A stretch of 39,824 bases of DNA from Candidatus Omnitrophota bacterium (GTDB lineage Bacteria > Omnitrophota > Gorgyraeia > Zapsychrales > Fredricksoniimonadaceae). Positions within the stretch are counted from its first letter, which is position 1. Every line of letters begins with the position of its first letter. The notes beneath the pieces are model-generated. The model saw only the letters and a program-made list of their open reading frames with translations. It made no database searches and had not been told where the DNA came from. The stretch is from contig JAGWKL010000013.1 of the NCBI GenBank assembly GCA_028865345.1, positions 1-39,824 of the forward strand. The letters are read 5' to 3'. Made by a program: the position numbers and the translations under genes. Below, piece after piece: positions 29,850 to 37,070 of this stretch.

Positions 29850-30565
29850 GCATTGGCTTTCTGTAAGTCTTCAGGCGTGTCCACCGCCATGGATTCATGT
29901 TCAGTCACAGTTGTTTTTATCCTCACTCCGTGCTCAAGGGCGCGCAACTGCTCAAGTTCTTCCGCCGATTCCAATGCGCCTTTAGGCCACCTGGTGAATT
30001 CTATCAGGAAACTCTTGCGATACGCATAAAGCCCCAGGTGTTTATAATTCTTAGGTGTCAACGCAAAAGTTTTGCCGCGATGGTGCGGGATCGGCGCCCT
30101 GGAAAAATACAAGGCATTCCCCTGCCCGTCCACCACACATTTGACCACGTTGGGATTCAGGAAATCCGCTTCGCAAGATATTTCCTTGATCACCGTGGCC
30201 ATCAAGATCGCTGCATCCTGCTTTAAAAGGACTGCCAGCGCATCAATGGCGGCAGGATCAATAAAAGGCTCATCTCCCTGGATATTGACCACAACATCAA
30301 CTTCCCTCTCCTTGACCGCTTCGGCAATGCGGTCAGAGCCGGAAGGGTGATGAGGGTCGGTCATCACTGCCTGTGCCCCGAAGAGCCGGGCTGTTTTAAA
30401 AACTTCGTCGTGATCGCAAGCGATCAGCACTTCATCCAACTGCCGGCAAAGGCAAGCTTTCTCCCAGACATGTCTGACCAACGGTTTGCCTCCGATTTGC
30501 CCCAAGACTTTCATCGGAAACCGGGTGGATCCGAAACGCGCGGGAATGACCCCGATTGTTTTCAT
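29816..30565 (-). CDS. kdsB: CMP-Kdo synthetase
   Basis: KdsB activates Kdo with CTP to CMP-Kdo. The N-terminus IGVIPARFGSTRFPMKVLGQIGGKPLVRHVWE is the nucleotide-binding signature. VMTDPHHPSGSDRIAEA, VVNIQGDEPFIDPAAI and the C-terminal GLYAYRKSFLIEFTRWPKGALESAEELEQLRALEHG are diagnostic. The 249 aa length is normal. Its ATG overlaps the rfaE1 stop (ATGA), and its 3' end overlaps kdsA. Confidence 0.98.
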   Translation of the reverse strand: MKTIGVIPARFGSTRFPMKVLGQIGGKPLVRHVWEKACLCRQLDEVLIACDHDEVFKTARLFGAQAVMTDPHHPSGSDRIAEAVKEREVDVVVNIQGDEPFIDPAAIDALAVLLKQDAAILMATVIKEISCEADFLNPNVVKCVVDGQGNALYFSRAPIPHHRGKTFALTPKNYKHLGLYAYRKSFLIEFTRWPKGALESAEELEQLRALEHGVRIKTTVTEHESMAVDTPEDLQKANAWYAKLKSATK

Positions 30566-31587
30566 CAGATGGCCCCCACGGCACGCTTCAACTCATCCAA
30601 CTCAACGGCCACGGCGCCCATCTTACCGACGACTACACCGGCCGCGTAATTGGCGATCCTGGCCGCCGTCGATTTATCCGCGCCCGCAGCCAGGCACAAA
30701 GCAAACGCCGCAATGACCGTATCTCCGGCGCCGGAAACATCAAAAACCTGGCGCGCCACTGTCCCAACGGCCAAAGGTTTTTTGTCCCGCTCAAAAAGGT
30801 ACATACCATGCTCGCCCAAGGTGATCAACAGGGATTGTATGCCCAAGAAATTTAAAAGTCCGCAGCCATTGGCTTCGATGTCATTGACCGCGTCCAACCT
30901 GGTTGAACATATGCCAAAAGCCTTGCGTGTCTCTGTTGAAATGCTCTTTAATGCCGCCTCCGCCTCTTTTTTATTTGGGGTAATGCAGGTGACCTGCCCG
31001 TATTCGCGCAAATCTTCCAGCTTGGGATCGACCACCACGGGTAAATGATACCGTAACGCCAATTCATGCACCTGGGCCAATGTCCCGGGATCAATCATGT
31101 CCTTACCATAGTCAGATATAACGACCACTTCAAAGTCCTTTAGATGGCGGCGGAGAAAAGGCAGAATTTTGCCTTCCTTGACCACATCCAGCCCTGTCCT
31201 GTTTGGTTTTTCCCTGTCCAAACGCACGATCTGCTGGTGCTGGGCAATGATCCGCGCTTTAAAAATCGTACTGGTGCGGCTGTCTATAAAAATGCCCTTG
31301 GTATGGATGCGGCGCTTAATAAGCTCGCGCCTGAGGATGGCCCCCTCAAGATCGTCGCCGATCCTGCCGACCAAGGTGACATCAGCCCCTAAACTGGCCA
31401 GGTTATTGGCCACATTAGCAGCCCCGCCGGGCGTATAAAAGGACTCTTCCTGAAGGACTATCGGCACAGGCGCCTCCGGGGAAATGCGCGATACGCTTCC
31501 CTTGATATACTGGTCAAGCACCACATCCCCGATGACCAGCAATCGCCTGCCTTTAAACCGCCTTATAATGCTGTTATATTTGGACAA
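30565..31587 (-). CDS. rfaE1: D-glycero-beta-D-manno-heptose-7-phosphate kinase
   Basis: This is a PfkB-family sugar kinase: LLVIGDVVLDQYIKGSVSRISPEAPVPIV (the RISPEAPVP motif is typical of the RfaE/HldE kinase domain), YTPGGAANVANNLASLGADVTLVGRIGDD and the catalytic DVSGAGDTVIAAFALCLAAG. At 340 aa it holds only the kinase domain; the nucleotidyltransferase half of bifunctional HldE is absent. It makes heptose-1,7-bisphosphate for the LPS inner core. The start is a TTG with an AAGGAAGG site upstream. It opens the Kdo/Lpt run behind a strong promoter. Confidence 0.94.
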   Translation of the reverse strand: MSKYNSIIRRFKGRRLLVIGDVVLDQYIKGSVSRISPEAPVPIVLQEESFYTPGGAANVANNLASLGADVTLVGRIGDDLEGAILRRELIKRRIHTKGIFIDSRTSTIFKARIIAQHQQIVRLDREKPNRTGLDVVKEGKILPFLRRHLKDFEVVVISDYGKDMIDPGTLAQVHELALRYHLPVVVDPKLEDLREYGQVTCITPNKKEAEAALKSISTETRKAFGICSTRLDAVNDIEANGCGLLNFLGIQSLLITLGEHGMYLFERDKKPLAVGTVARQVFDVSGAGDTVIAAFALCLAAGADKSTAARIANYAAGVVVGKMGAVAVELDELKRAVGAI

Positions 31588-31647
31588 AACCTGCGCCTTC
31601 CTTTAAAAAAGCCTGCTAAAAAAATGATAATATTTTAAAGAAAGGGC

Positions 31648-31676
31648 ATTCTAACACAGATTGTAAGGGGCGTCAA
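31648..31676 (-). promoter_or_regulatory. Strong sigma70-type promoter for the rfaE1-kds-lpt run
   Basis: On the minus strand TTGACG (31671-31676) and TAGAAT (31648-31653) are spaced by 17 nt, about 60 nt upstream of the rfaE1 TTG start. No other good promoter was noticed until the one before the OmpA-type gene, so this may drive about 12 kb. No operator was recognised. Confidence 0.75.
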
Positions 31677-31695
31677 CTTGAAGGGATAGAGAGGG

Positions 31696-31881
31696 TTACC
31701 ACAGATTTTCCCGTATCCAGGCGTCCGCATTTTCGATGGCGTTCCAGCCGTTTTTATCGGGATTGGAAAGGTTTTGCATATCCTGCCCAAAGCCGTTGGA
31801 CGCACCTTTGACGGTTTCACAGCCGGTCAAAACAAGCAGTGACATGAACAAAATCAAGTAAACAGCGTTTTTTGACTTCAT
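31696..31881 (-). CDS. Small entericidin-like lipoprotein
   Basis: The 61 aa peptide has a Lys-rich start, a hydrophobic h-region (VYLILFMSLLVL) and the lipobox LTGC with Cys at residue 21. The mature part begins CETVKGASNGFGQDMQNLSN, which resembles the short GC-TVKGxGxDxQ pattern of EcnA/EcnB-type lipoproteins, extended by a C-terminal DAWIRENLW. The mature lipoprotein would be about 41 aa. It has its own promoter and is not closely coupled to the genes on either side. The overlapping track ORF at 31635-31820 is a shadow frame. The function of such lipoproteins is poorly defined. Confidence 0.75.
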   Translation of the reverse strand: MKSKNAVYLILFMSLLVLTGCETVKGASNGFGQDMQNLSNPDKNGWNAIENADAWIRENLW

Positions 31882-31890
31882 ATATTAAAT

Positions 31891-31919
31891 AGTATGCCCT
31901 ATAAACAGGTTAAAAACAA
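31891..31919 (-). promoter_or_regulatory. Promoter for the small lipoprotein
   Basis: TTGTTT (31914-31919) and CATACT (31891-31896) on the minus strand are 17 nt apart, directly upstream of the lipoprotein ATG. The leader would be very short. Confidence 0.55.
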
Positions 31920-31935
31920 GAATTTATGGAAAATT

Positions 31936-33756
31936 TTAATGAAGGATCTTGCCCAACAGCCCGTCGCTTGAGCCGTTGCCCAGGACAGAGTTCAAAATGT
32001 TTGCCACTTGCGGGTTCTTTTGAAAAACTTTCTGTAACTGTTGGCTCCCTTCAGAAACGGCGACTTTTTTTGTTATGTAAGCCGTCTGCGGCTTGTACGT
32101 GACAGAGGGAAAATTACCGGAGACCTCGCCGGGAATGTACAAACGGTTTTGCCCGTCTAAAAGGCCTTGCAATGGCGCGACCGCCTGGGTCAGAGCGGTT
32201 GAGATATCAGGGGCCAGATAGGTTTTGACATCGATGTCCGTTTTTAAATCAAAGCCGATCGTGCCCTGTGCCGCTATAGAAAAAAGTTTCGACTCGACCT
32301 GGCCTTCCTGAAGGGTCATGACCTTATTTTCCACTTTAACTGTTCCTTCGGCTTTGTCCAGCACCGTCGTATCCGTATCCAGTTCAGTTTTTATATTGGA
32401 AGGCATTGCCGTTTCAAGCGCATTTTGGACAAGCCCGCCCAGACCGGGGATAAAATCCAATTTGCCCACAACGGTTTTAAGAATGTTAAGCTTTTCTATT
32501 TTGGCATTATTTAAAGCAAGCTGACCCTGTCCTTTAAAATTCTGAAGCATAAGCCTTGGATCAAAACTTTTTCCTGAACCTGAAAATCGGCCGTCAACCT
32601 CTCCCTCCAATTCCGCCGGGGCCTTGCTTTGATCAATGAGGTCCTGCACCTTGACAGCTTTGGTTTGAATTTTGAAATCATAGGCCGGCGAAGACATAAG
32701 CCCGTGGATATCTCCCTGAAAGTCAACGGTGCCCTGCCCTATTTCAGCCTGCAATTTTTTAATCGACAAATCATTTAAATCCGATTCTACCTGCAAGGAG
32801 ATCTGCTCAATGGGACTTAAAAGTTCTTTGAGGCGGACATAGCCTTCATTGAGGGAGATCAATAATGAAAGGCCTTGCACTCCTTGAGCGGAAGCATTCA
32901 ATTGCGCCACGTCGATGGATGCATGGCCTTTGATTTCCAGGGGCCAGACAGGCAGGTTGACGAGCAAAGGCGTCACCTTTCTTAGCGCATTCCAATCCCA
33001 TTGACTCAAATCACTTTTTATTTGAAGACCGCTGATGTGGATCGCCGACTTTGCCAAATCCAGACGGCCATGGCCGCTTATGTTGATGTTGTCCTGCTTT
33101 CGGCCCCAAGCGTCAACACTCGCGGTAAAATCAAACGGGCCGGTTAAGGAAAAATGATTGATATCAATTTCAGCATTGGGAATAAACACATGCAAAGGCA
33201 TTTGCGGATTCTGGTCCTCAAAAGAAAATTGGGCATGGCTGATGGAAACAGATCCGATAGTCAGAAGTCCGGCCATGGCCATGGCCGGATTGGACGCTGC
33301 ATTTGCGGCAGCAACCTTGTCCCCGGAGGAATTTGCCCCTTGAGGAAGCGAAACCGGCGCCATAGTCTGAACATTGAGCGTGCCATCCGCTAAACGAACG
33401 ATCGATATCTTGGGGGAATCGAGAAGGATCCGGGTGATATGAATTTGCCTTTTTAACAGCAGCGCCATCACATCCAACCTGAGCTGGGCTTCTCTAAGCT
33501 GCAGAAAGTGATTGCGGCCAAAGCGCGGGTCATCGCTGACGGCAATGTTCCTTACATCCAAGGAAAGGCCGCTAAGATCAAAATCCAGCCCCGCATGGCC
33601 GATAGTCACCTTTCTGTTGACGGCGGTTCCAATCTGTCGGGTGATCTGCGGCAGGTAATGGTTGACATTAAAGGTCTTTATAAAAACAAAAAGCCCCAAA
33701 ACAATGAGGACGATTAAACCAAGCAAACCAAAAAAGATAACTTTTAATATTTTCAT
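31936..33756 (-). CDS. AsmA-family protein
   Basis: This large protein (about 606 aa) has one N-terminal TM helix (ILKVIFFGLLGLIVLIVLGLFVFIKTF). A long periplasmic region follows with AsmA-like features: VNHYLPQITRQIGTAVNRKVTIGHAGLDFDLSGLSLDVRNIAVSDDPRFG, repeated beta-rich segments, and a C-terminal AsmA_2-like region (GQLALNNAKIEKLNILK, KLDFIPGLGGLVQNALE, LYIPGEVSGNFPSVTYKPQ). AsmA-type proteins are implicated in phospholipid transport and outer-membrane homeostasis. I prefer the ATG at 33756, with a 17 nt gap after the HNH gene, over the track's TTG at 33795, which lies within the HNH gene. Confidence 0.88.
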   Translation of the reverse strand: MKILKVIFFGLLGLIVLIVLGLFVFIKTFNVNHYLPQITRQIGTAVNRKVTIGHAGLDFDLSGLSLDVRNIAVSDDPRFGRNHFLQLREAQLRLDVMALLLKRQIHITRILLDSPKISIVRLADGTLNVQTMAPVSLPQGANSSGDKVAAANAASNPAMAMAGLLTIGSVSISHAQFSFEDQNPQMPLHVFIPNAEIDINHFSLTGPFDFTASVDAWGRKQDNINISGHGRLDLAKSAIHISGLQIKSDLSQWDWNALRKVTPLLVNLPVWPLEIKGHASIDVAQLNASAQGVQGLSLLISLNEGYVRLKELLSPIEQISLQVESDLNDLSIKKLQAEIGQGTVDFQGDIHGLMSSPAYDFKIQTKAVKVQDLIDQSKAPAELEGEVDGRFSGSGKSFDPRLMLQNFKGQGQLALNNAKIEKLNILKTVVGKLDFIPGLGGLVQNALETAMPSNIKTELDTDTTVLDKAEGTVKVENKVMTLQEGQVESKLFSIAAQGTIGFDLKTDIDVKTYLAPDISTALTQAVAPLQGLLDGQNRLYIPGEVSGNFPSVTYKPQTAYITKKVAVSEGSQQLQKVFQKNPQVANILNSVLGNGSSDGLLGKILH

Positions 33757-33773
33757 GCCGTTAATGATCTTAA

Positions 33774-34283
33774 TTATGCCAGGTACTTTAACCAAAGATC
33801 ATGCAGTTCGCCAAGCTTGATCCTGACAACCTCCCTCAATTTTTTGGGCCTGGTGGGTGCTTTGATCAATTTCATACCGGCCTGCGCCAGGGTCAGGTTG
33901 TCCTTCAACAAGTTACAGGGCTTGCAACAGGTCACCGTATTCTCCCAGGAATCCACCCCGCCCTTGGATTCAGGAATAATGTGGTCGATGGTGGCCTCAT
34001 CGCCTTTGCACCGTATCGAACAATATTGGCACACATAAGCGTCGCGCAAATGGACATTTCTCTTGGTGTAGGAAATATAACTTATCCTCTCGTACACGAC
34101 GCGGACATACTTTCTGAGCCTGATCACGGCCGGCACGCGCATCTGAGTGGAAGAAGAACGGATGACCTCGTCGTAGCTTTCTTCCACGATGACCTTGTTG
34201 GTATAGACGGCGCAAACAGCGTCCTTCCAGTCGCACACGCCGAGAAAGGTGTAATCCATGTTAAGGACCAGACATCTGCTCAT
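33774..34283 (-). CDS. HNH endonuclease family protein
   Basis: About 169 aa. The core is VCQYCSIRCKGDEATIDHIIPESKGGVDSWENTVTCCKPCNLLKDN: two CxxC zinc pairs around a DHIIP/N HNH motif, so metal-dependent nuclease chemistry is plausible. The N-terminal region (SRCLVLNMDYTFLGVCDWKDAVCAVYTNKVIV) is shared with a widespread chromosomal HNH family of unknown biological role. I place the start at the ATG at 34283 with a GAGG site; the track's TTG start is 12 nt earlier. It precedes the AsmA-like gene and is probably cotranscribed with it. Confidence 0.9.
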   Translation of the reverse strand: MSRCLVLNMDYTFLGVCDWKDAVCAVYTNKVIVEESYDEVIRSSSTQMRVPAVIRLRKYVRVVYERISYISYTKRNVHLRDAYVCQYCSIRCKGDEATIDHIIPESKGGVDSWENTVTCCKPCNLLKDNLTLAQAGMKLIKAPTRPKKLREVVRIKLGELHDLWLKYLA

Positions 34284-34303
34284 GGGAAACCTCAATAATG
34301 ATT

Positions 34304-34330
34304 TTTATACCATAATTCAGGGGTTGTAAA
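34304..34330 (-). promoter_or_regulatory. Possible promoter for the HNH-AsmA unit
   Basis: On the minus strand TTTACA (34325-34330) and TATAAA (34304-34309) lie in AT-rich DNA between tRNA-Ser and the HNH start. The spacing is 15 nt, shorter than optimal. Confidence 0.4.
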
Positions 34331-34392
34331 CATAAAATTATGAGCTTTTTGGGGCTGACTTATTGCGGGTGCTGCGGTATGCATAAAAACAA

Positions 34393-34484
34393 TGGCGGAG
34401 AGGTCGGGATTCGAACCCGAGGACCCAGTTACCCAGGTCAATTGCTTAGCAGGCAATTGCATTCAGCCACTCTGCCACCTCTCC
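34393..34484 (-). tRNA. tRNA-Ser (anticodon GCU), CCA encoded
   Basis: The reverse strand folds as a class II tRNA: acceptor GGAGAGG/CCTCTCC, anticodon loop CTGCTAA (GCU) on a long stem CAATTGC/GCAATTG, a long variable arm, T-loop TTCGAAT and an encoded G-CCA end. The 5' end is only 4 nt after the tadA stop, and a short T-run follows the CCA. It reads AGC and AGU codons. Confidence 0.96.
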
Positions 34485-34488
34485 AAAT

Positions 34489-34965
34489 CTAATTCTCCAA
34501 AAACCTTTTTGCCTGGCGCTTTTTTTGGAAAAATTCGCTGAGAACACCGGAACATTCCTCGGTTAAAATGCCGCCTTTCACATCCACGCGGTGATTTAAA
34601 CCTTTATGATTGGCAATGTTGACCACCGAGCCGCAGGCACCGGTCTTAGGATCGCGGGCCCCAAAACAAACCCTCGAAATACGGGACAAAACCAACGCTC
34701 CGGCGCACATGGAACAAGGCTCGATTGTAACATAGAGGGTACAATCCTGCAACCACTTAAGATGCAGATAATTGGCCGCCTGCGTGATGACGATCATTTC
34801 AGCATGGGCCGTCGGGTCTTTTAATGTTTCTATCTGATTATGGCCCTTGGCGATGATTTTACGCTCATGGACAATGACGGCCCCCACCGGCACTTCATCC
34901 TCTTCGGCCGCCATCCTGGCCTGTTGGATGGCGTACTTCATAAACATTTCATCAGCGTCGGGCAT
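34489..34965 (-). CDS. tadA: tRNA-specific adenosine deaminase TadA
   Basis: TadA deaminates A34 to inosine in tRNA-Arg(ACG). The 158 aa protein has the zinc/catalytic motifs TAHAEMIVI (His and Glu) and EPCSMCAGALVLSRI (two Cys), plus VPVGAVIVHE and FGARDPKTGACGSV, all typical of bacterial TadA. The start is 2 nt after the histidine kinase stop, and the stop is 4 nt before tRNA-Ser. Its substrate gene, tRNA-Arg(ACG), lies about 2 kb upstream in the same orientation. Confidence 0.96.
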   Translation of the reverse strand: MPDADEMFMKYAIQQARMAAEEDEVPVGAVIVHERKIIAKGHNQIETLKDPTAHAEMIVITQAANYLHLKWLQDCTLYVTIEPCSMCAGALVLSRISRVCFGARDPKTGACGSVVNIANHKGLNHRVDVKGGILTEECSGVLSEFFQKKRQAKRFLEN

Positions 34966-34967
34966 AT

Positions 34968-35696
34968 TTATTTGGATTTATAAACAGGAAGGGAGATTTG
35001 GACCGTAGTTCCTTTGCGCAGGGAACTTTTGATATGAATGGATCCGCCGGCCGCATTGATAATGGAATAAATGATCGAAAGGCCCAGTCCGGCGCTTTTT
35101 TCGACGCCGCGCTCCTTGGTGGTAAAAAACGGCTCAAACACCTTGGGCAGATGGTCGGGCGTGATGCCCACCCCTTCGTCAGTGACATCAATATCGACAA
35201 GCCCGTAAGCTTTATCTAAAGACGTTTTGACCTTTATGGTACCGCCGCCCGGCATGGCCTGCACGGCATTGATGATGACATTATGGATGATCTGGTGGCA
35301 CTCAATTGGACCGACGGTCACCTTGGGCAGGTCTTTGCCAAGCCGCGCCGTCAATTTAATGCGGCTGGATTCCAATTGCCGGCCCATTTCATTAATGACA
35401 CTCCTGATGATATCGTTGATCCGGCAGTTGTTCTCTCCCAGAAGGGCCTGGCGCTTGCCTACGAACATCATGCGGCTGGTCGTCTGCGAACAATGTTCCA
35501 GCTGGCGTTCTATTTGTTCCAGGGTGGCGATAATGACCTTAAAATCCTTGTACGAGATAAATTCAAAATCACGGCTTTTATAATCATTGATAAGCTTGCG
35601 GGTACGCGCCAGGATGGATTTTAAGGGTGAATCCAGCTCGTGGGCCAGGCCGGAGATCAACGTAAAAGAATCGGATGTTTGAGGATTGTTTCTCAT
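34968..35696 (-). CDS. Soluble sensor histidine kinase (orphan)
   Basis: The 242 aa protein holds only a transmitter module. The H-box is GLAHELDSPLKSI (His19), with a dimerisation helix to about residue 80. The ATPase part has N-box HNVIINAVQAMPGGG (about 138-152), G1 DEGVGI (173), F-box KVFEPFFTTKERG and G2 SAGLGLSIIYSI (201). There is no TM helix, PAS, GAF or other sensor domain. No response regulator is in the window. It follows the ICMT-like membrane protein by 17 nt and precedes tadA by 2 nt. The input signal may come from a partner protein, perhaps that membrane protein; this is speculation. Confidence 0.9.
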   Translation of the reverse strand: MRNNPQTSDSFTLISGLAHELDSPLKSILARTRKLINDYKSRDFEFISYKDFKVIIATLEQIERQLEHCSQTTSRMMFVGKRQALLGENNCRINDIIRSVINEMGRQLESSRIKLTARLGKDLPKVTVGPIECHQIIHNVIINAVQAMPGGGTIKVKTSLDKAYGLVDIDVTDEGVGITPDHLPKVFEPFFTTKERGVEKSAGLGLSIIYSIINAAGGSIHIKSSLRKGTTVQISLPVYKSK

Positions 35697-35713
35697 TATT
35701 TAGAATTGCTATA

Positions 35714-36940
35714 TTACATGAAATATCGACGAGTGAAAAGTAAATTTTCAAATCTCAAAAGCTTTTTCCAGTTTTGCCTGACTTCTGTTGCGTAAATGTC
35801 ATACTCAGGGCCCATTGAACGCAGGTTGGCCTCCTCCGTTTTGGCTCTCAAATAATAAATCCCTCCCAATAATCCCCACAGAAAACAATTGCGAAGGATG
35901 ACAATAATGTTGGTCCCCATAAAAGGGACATAAATCAAAAAAAACGAGCACATCTTACCGATATATGCCGGATGACGCATATAAGCATACGGCCCCCCGG
36001 TTAAAATCCCCCTATGCGTTAAATTTGAGAAACGGGTGCCAAATGAAATTGTCGCCCAAACATATAGCGTCAAACACAAACCGATTAGAACGGCCCAAAT
36101 AATTTGTAATGCAGGACGGAAATAAAACCATAATCCCCAGGCGCTGCCGTAAGACAAAAATTTTGCACCGAAAAGCGTCCAAAAAGGATCATAACAAATT
36201 AACGTGCACGCCCACCCCAGCAAAGTCGGGTCAGCGGAGCGGACATGCGTATCTGTCAAATTGTTTGCAAATAGATAACCGACAGACGCAAAAGCCGTAT
36301 CAATAAAAAAAATAAAACCACAAAATGTATTGTAGGAGGCGCAGGCATTATTAATATTGAAGTAAAAATTGACATGATCGGCCAAAGCAACAAACATTAA
36401 AGGAAGAAAATATATTTTAATTAACCACTCCAGAATGTGTTGTTTTAAGTTTGTGTTCTTAAGCAATTTAAATTTAAAGTTAAAAACAGCATAAGCGATC
36501 CAATAATTAGCGTCTTCATGTTCATCACTGCGCTGATCCGACCATACGATGCAAAAAATAAAAAAAGCGGCCAAATACGGCCACCCCACCGCTAAAGCTT
36601 GAAAGTAAGGCTTGTATAAATGATTATAATATCCATAAAAAACCCAATAAATGGATGAGAGGCACAGGACTGTAATGATTAACCCGCTGATCTTAAAAAG
36701 TACGCGCCTCACATCAATCCTGCGTTGACTTGGAGCGGCAATCAATCCAAAATTCCCGCGGATACATAAAAACACTTCGGCACAAAACATCACCATAAAG
36801 ATCGATCCGATGGTGATCGCCGCCTTGATATAAGGCTCATCATTCGTGAAATGCAAGACCCAAATGGAGAAAAAAAAGCCTCCTAAACCACACCACCCTG
36901 GCAGTGTCGTTCTAACTAGGTTTTGAGACTTTACAGACAT
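35714..36940 (-). CDS. Polytopic membrane protein with C-terminal isoprenylcysteine methyltransferase-like domain
   Basis: 408 aa, highly hydrophobic, with about nine or ten predicted TM helices. The C-terminal third has TGGPYAYMRHPAYIGKMCSFFLIYVPF and YYLRAKTEEANLRSMGPEYDIYATEV. The RHPxYxG motif and the E-E pair are typical of the ICMT/PEMT superfamily, which methylates lipidic or prenyl substrates with SAM. The N-terminal two thirds is an unrecognised membrane region. Base composition looks more AT-rich than the genes to its left. There is no clear ribosome site. It begins 26 nt after tRNA-Arg, so it may be read from the tRNA promoter. Confidence 0.82.
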   Translation of the reverse strand: MSVKSQNLVRTTLPGWCGLGGFFFSIWVLHFTNDEPYIKAAITIGSIFMVMFCAEVFLCIRGNFGLIAAPSQRRIDVRRVLFKISGLIITVLCLSSIYWVFYGYYNHLYKPYFQALAVGWPYLAAFFIFCIVWSDQRSDEHEDANYWIAYAVFNFKFKLLKNTNLKQHILEWLIKIYFLPLMFVALADHVNFYFNINNACASYNTFCGFIFFIDTAFASVGYLFANNLTDTHVRSADPTLLGWACTLICYDPFWTLFGAKFLSYGSAWGLWFYFRPALQIIWAVLIGLCLTLYVWATISFGTRFSNLTHRGILTGGPYAYMRHPAYIGKMCSFFLIYVPFMGTNIIVILRNCFLWGLLGGIYYLRAKTEEANLRSMGPEYDIYATEVRQNWKKLLRFENLLFTRRYFM

Positions 36941-36966
36941 AGGGGATATACAACGTGGGGTAAAAA

Positions 36967-37040
36967 CGCGCCTGACAGGATTCGAACCTGTAACCCTCAG
37001 TTCCGTAGACTGATGCTCTATCCAGTTGAGCTACAGGCGC
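36967..37040 (-). tRNA. tRNA-Arg (anticodon ACG)
   Basis: The reverse strand gives acceptor GCGCCTG/CAGGCGC, D-arm GCTC...GAGC, anticodon arm TCAGT-CTACGGA-ACTGA (ACG), T-arm ACAGG-TTCGAAT-CCTGT and discriminator G. CCA is not encoded, unlike tRNA-Ser in this window, so a CCA-adding enzyme is needed. A34 would be changed to inosine by TadA. A T-run follows the 3' end. The integrase gene ends 30 nt upstream of its 5' end, making this tRNA a candidate integration target. Confidence 0.96.
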
Positions 37041-37058
37041 AAATAACACAAGTTATTT
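37041..37058. repeat. AT-rich hairpin flush against the tRNA-Arg 5' end
   Basis: AAATAAC and GTTATTT form a perfect 7-bp inverted repeat around ACAA, occupying the gap between the integrase stop and the tRNA. It could act as a processing or weak termination hairpin, or be part of an integrase core site. Confidence 0.5.
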
Positions 37059-37070
37059 ATTTACAGCATG

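Noticed and set aside
31635-31820. Second 61 aa minus ORF overlapping the small lipoprotein
   Set aside because: Overlaps the lipobox-bearing frame, which has its own promoter and signal peptide; this frame has neither.
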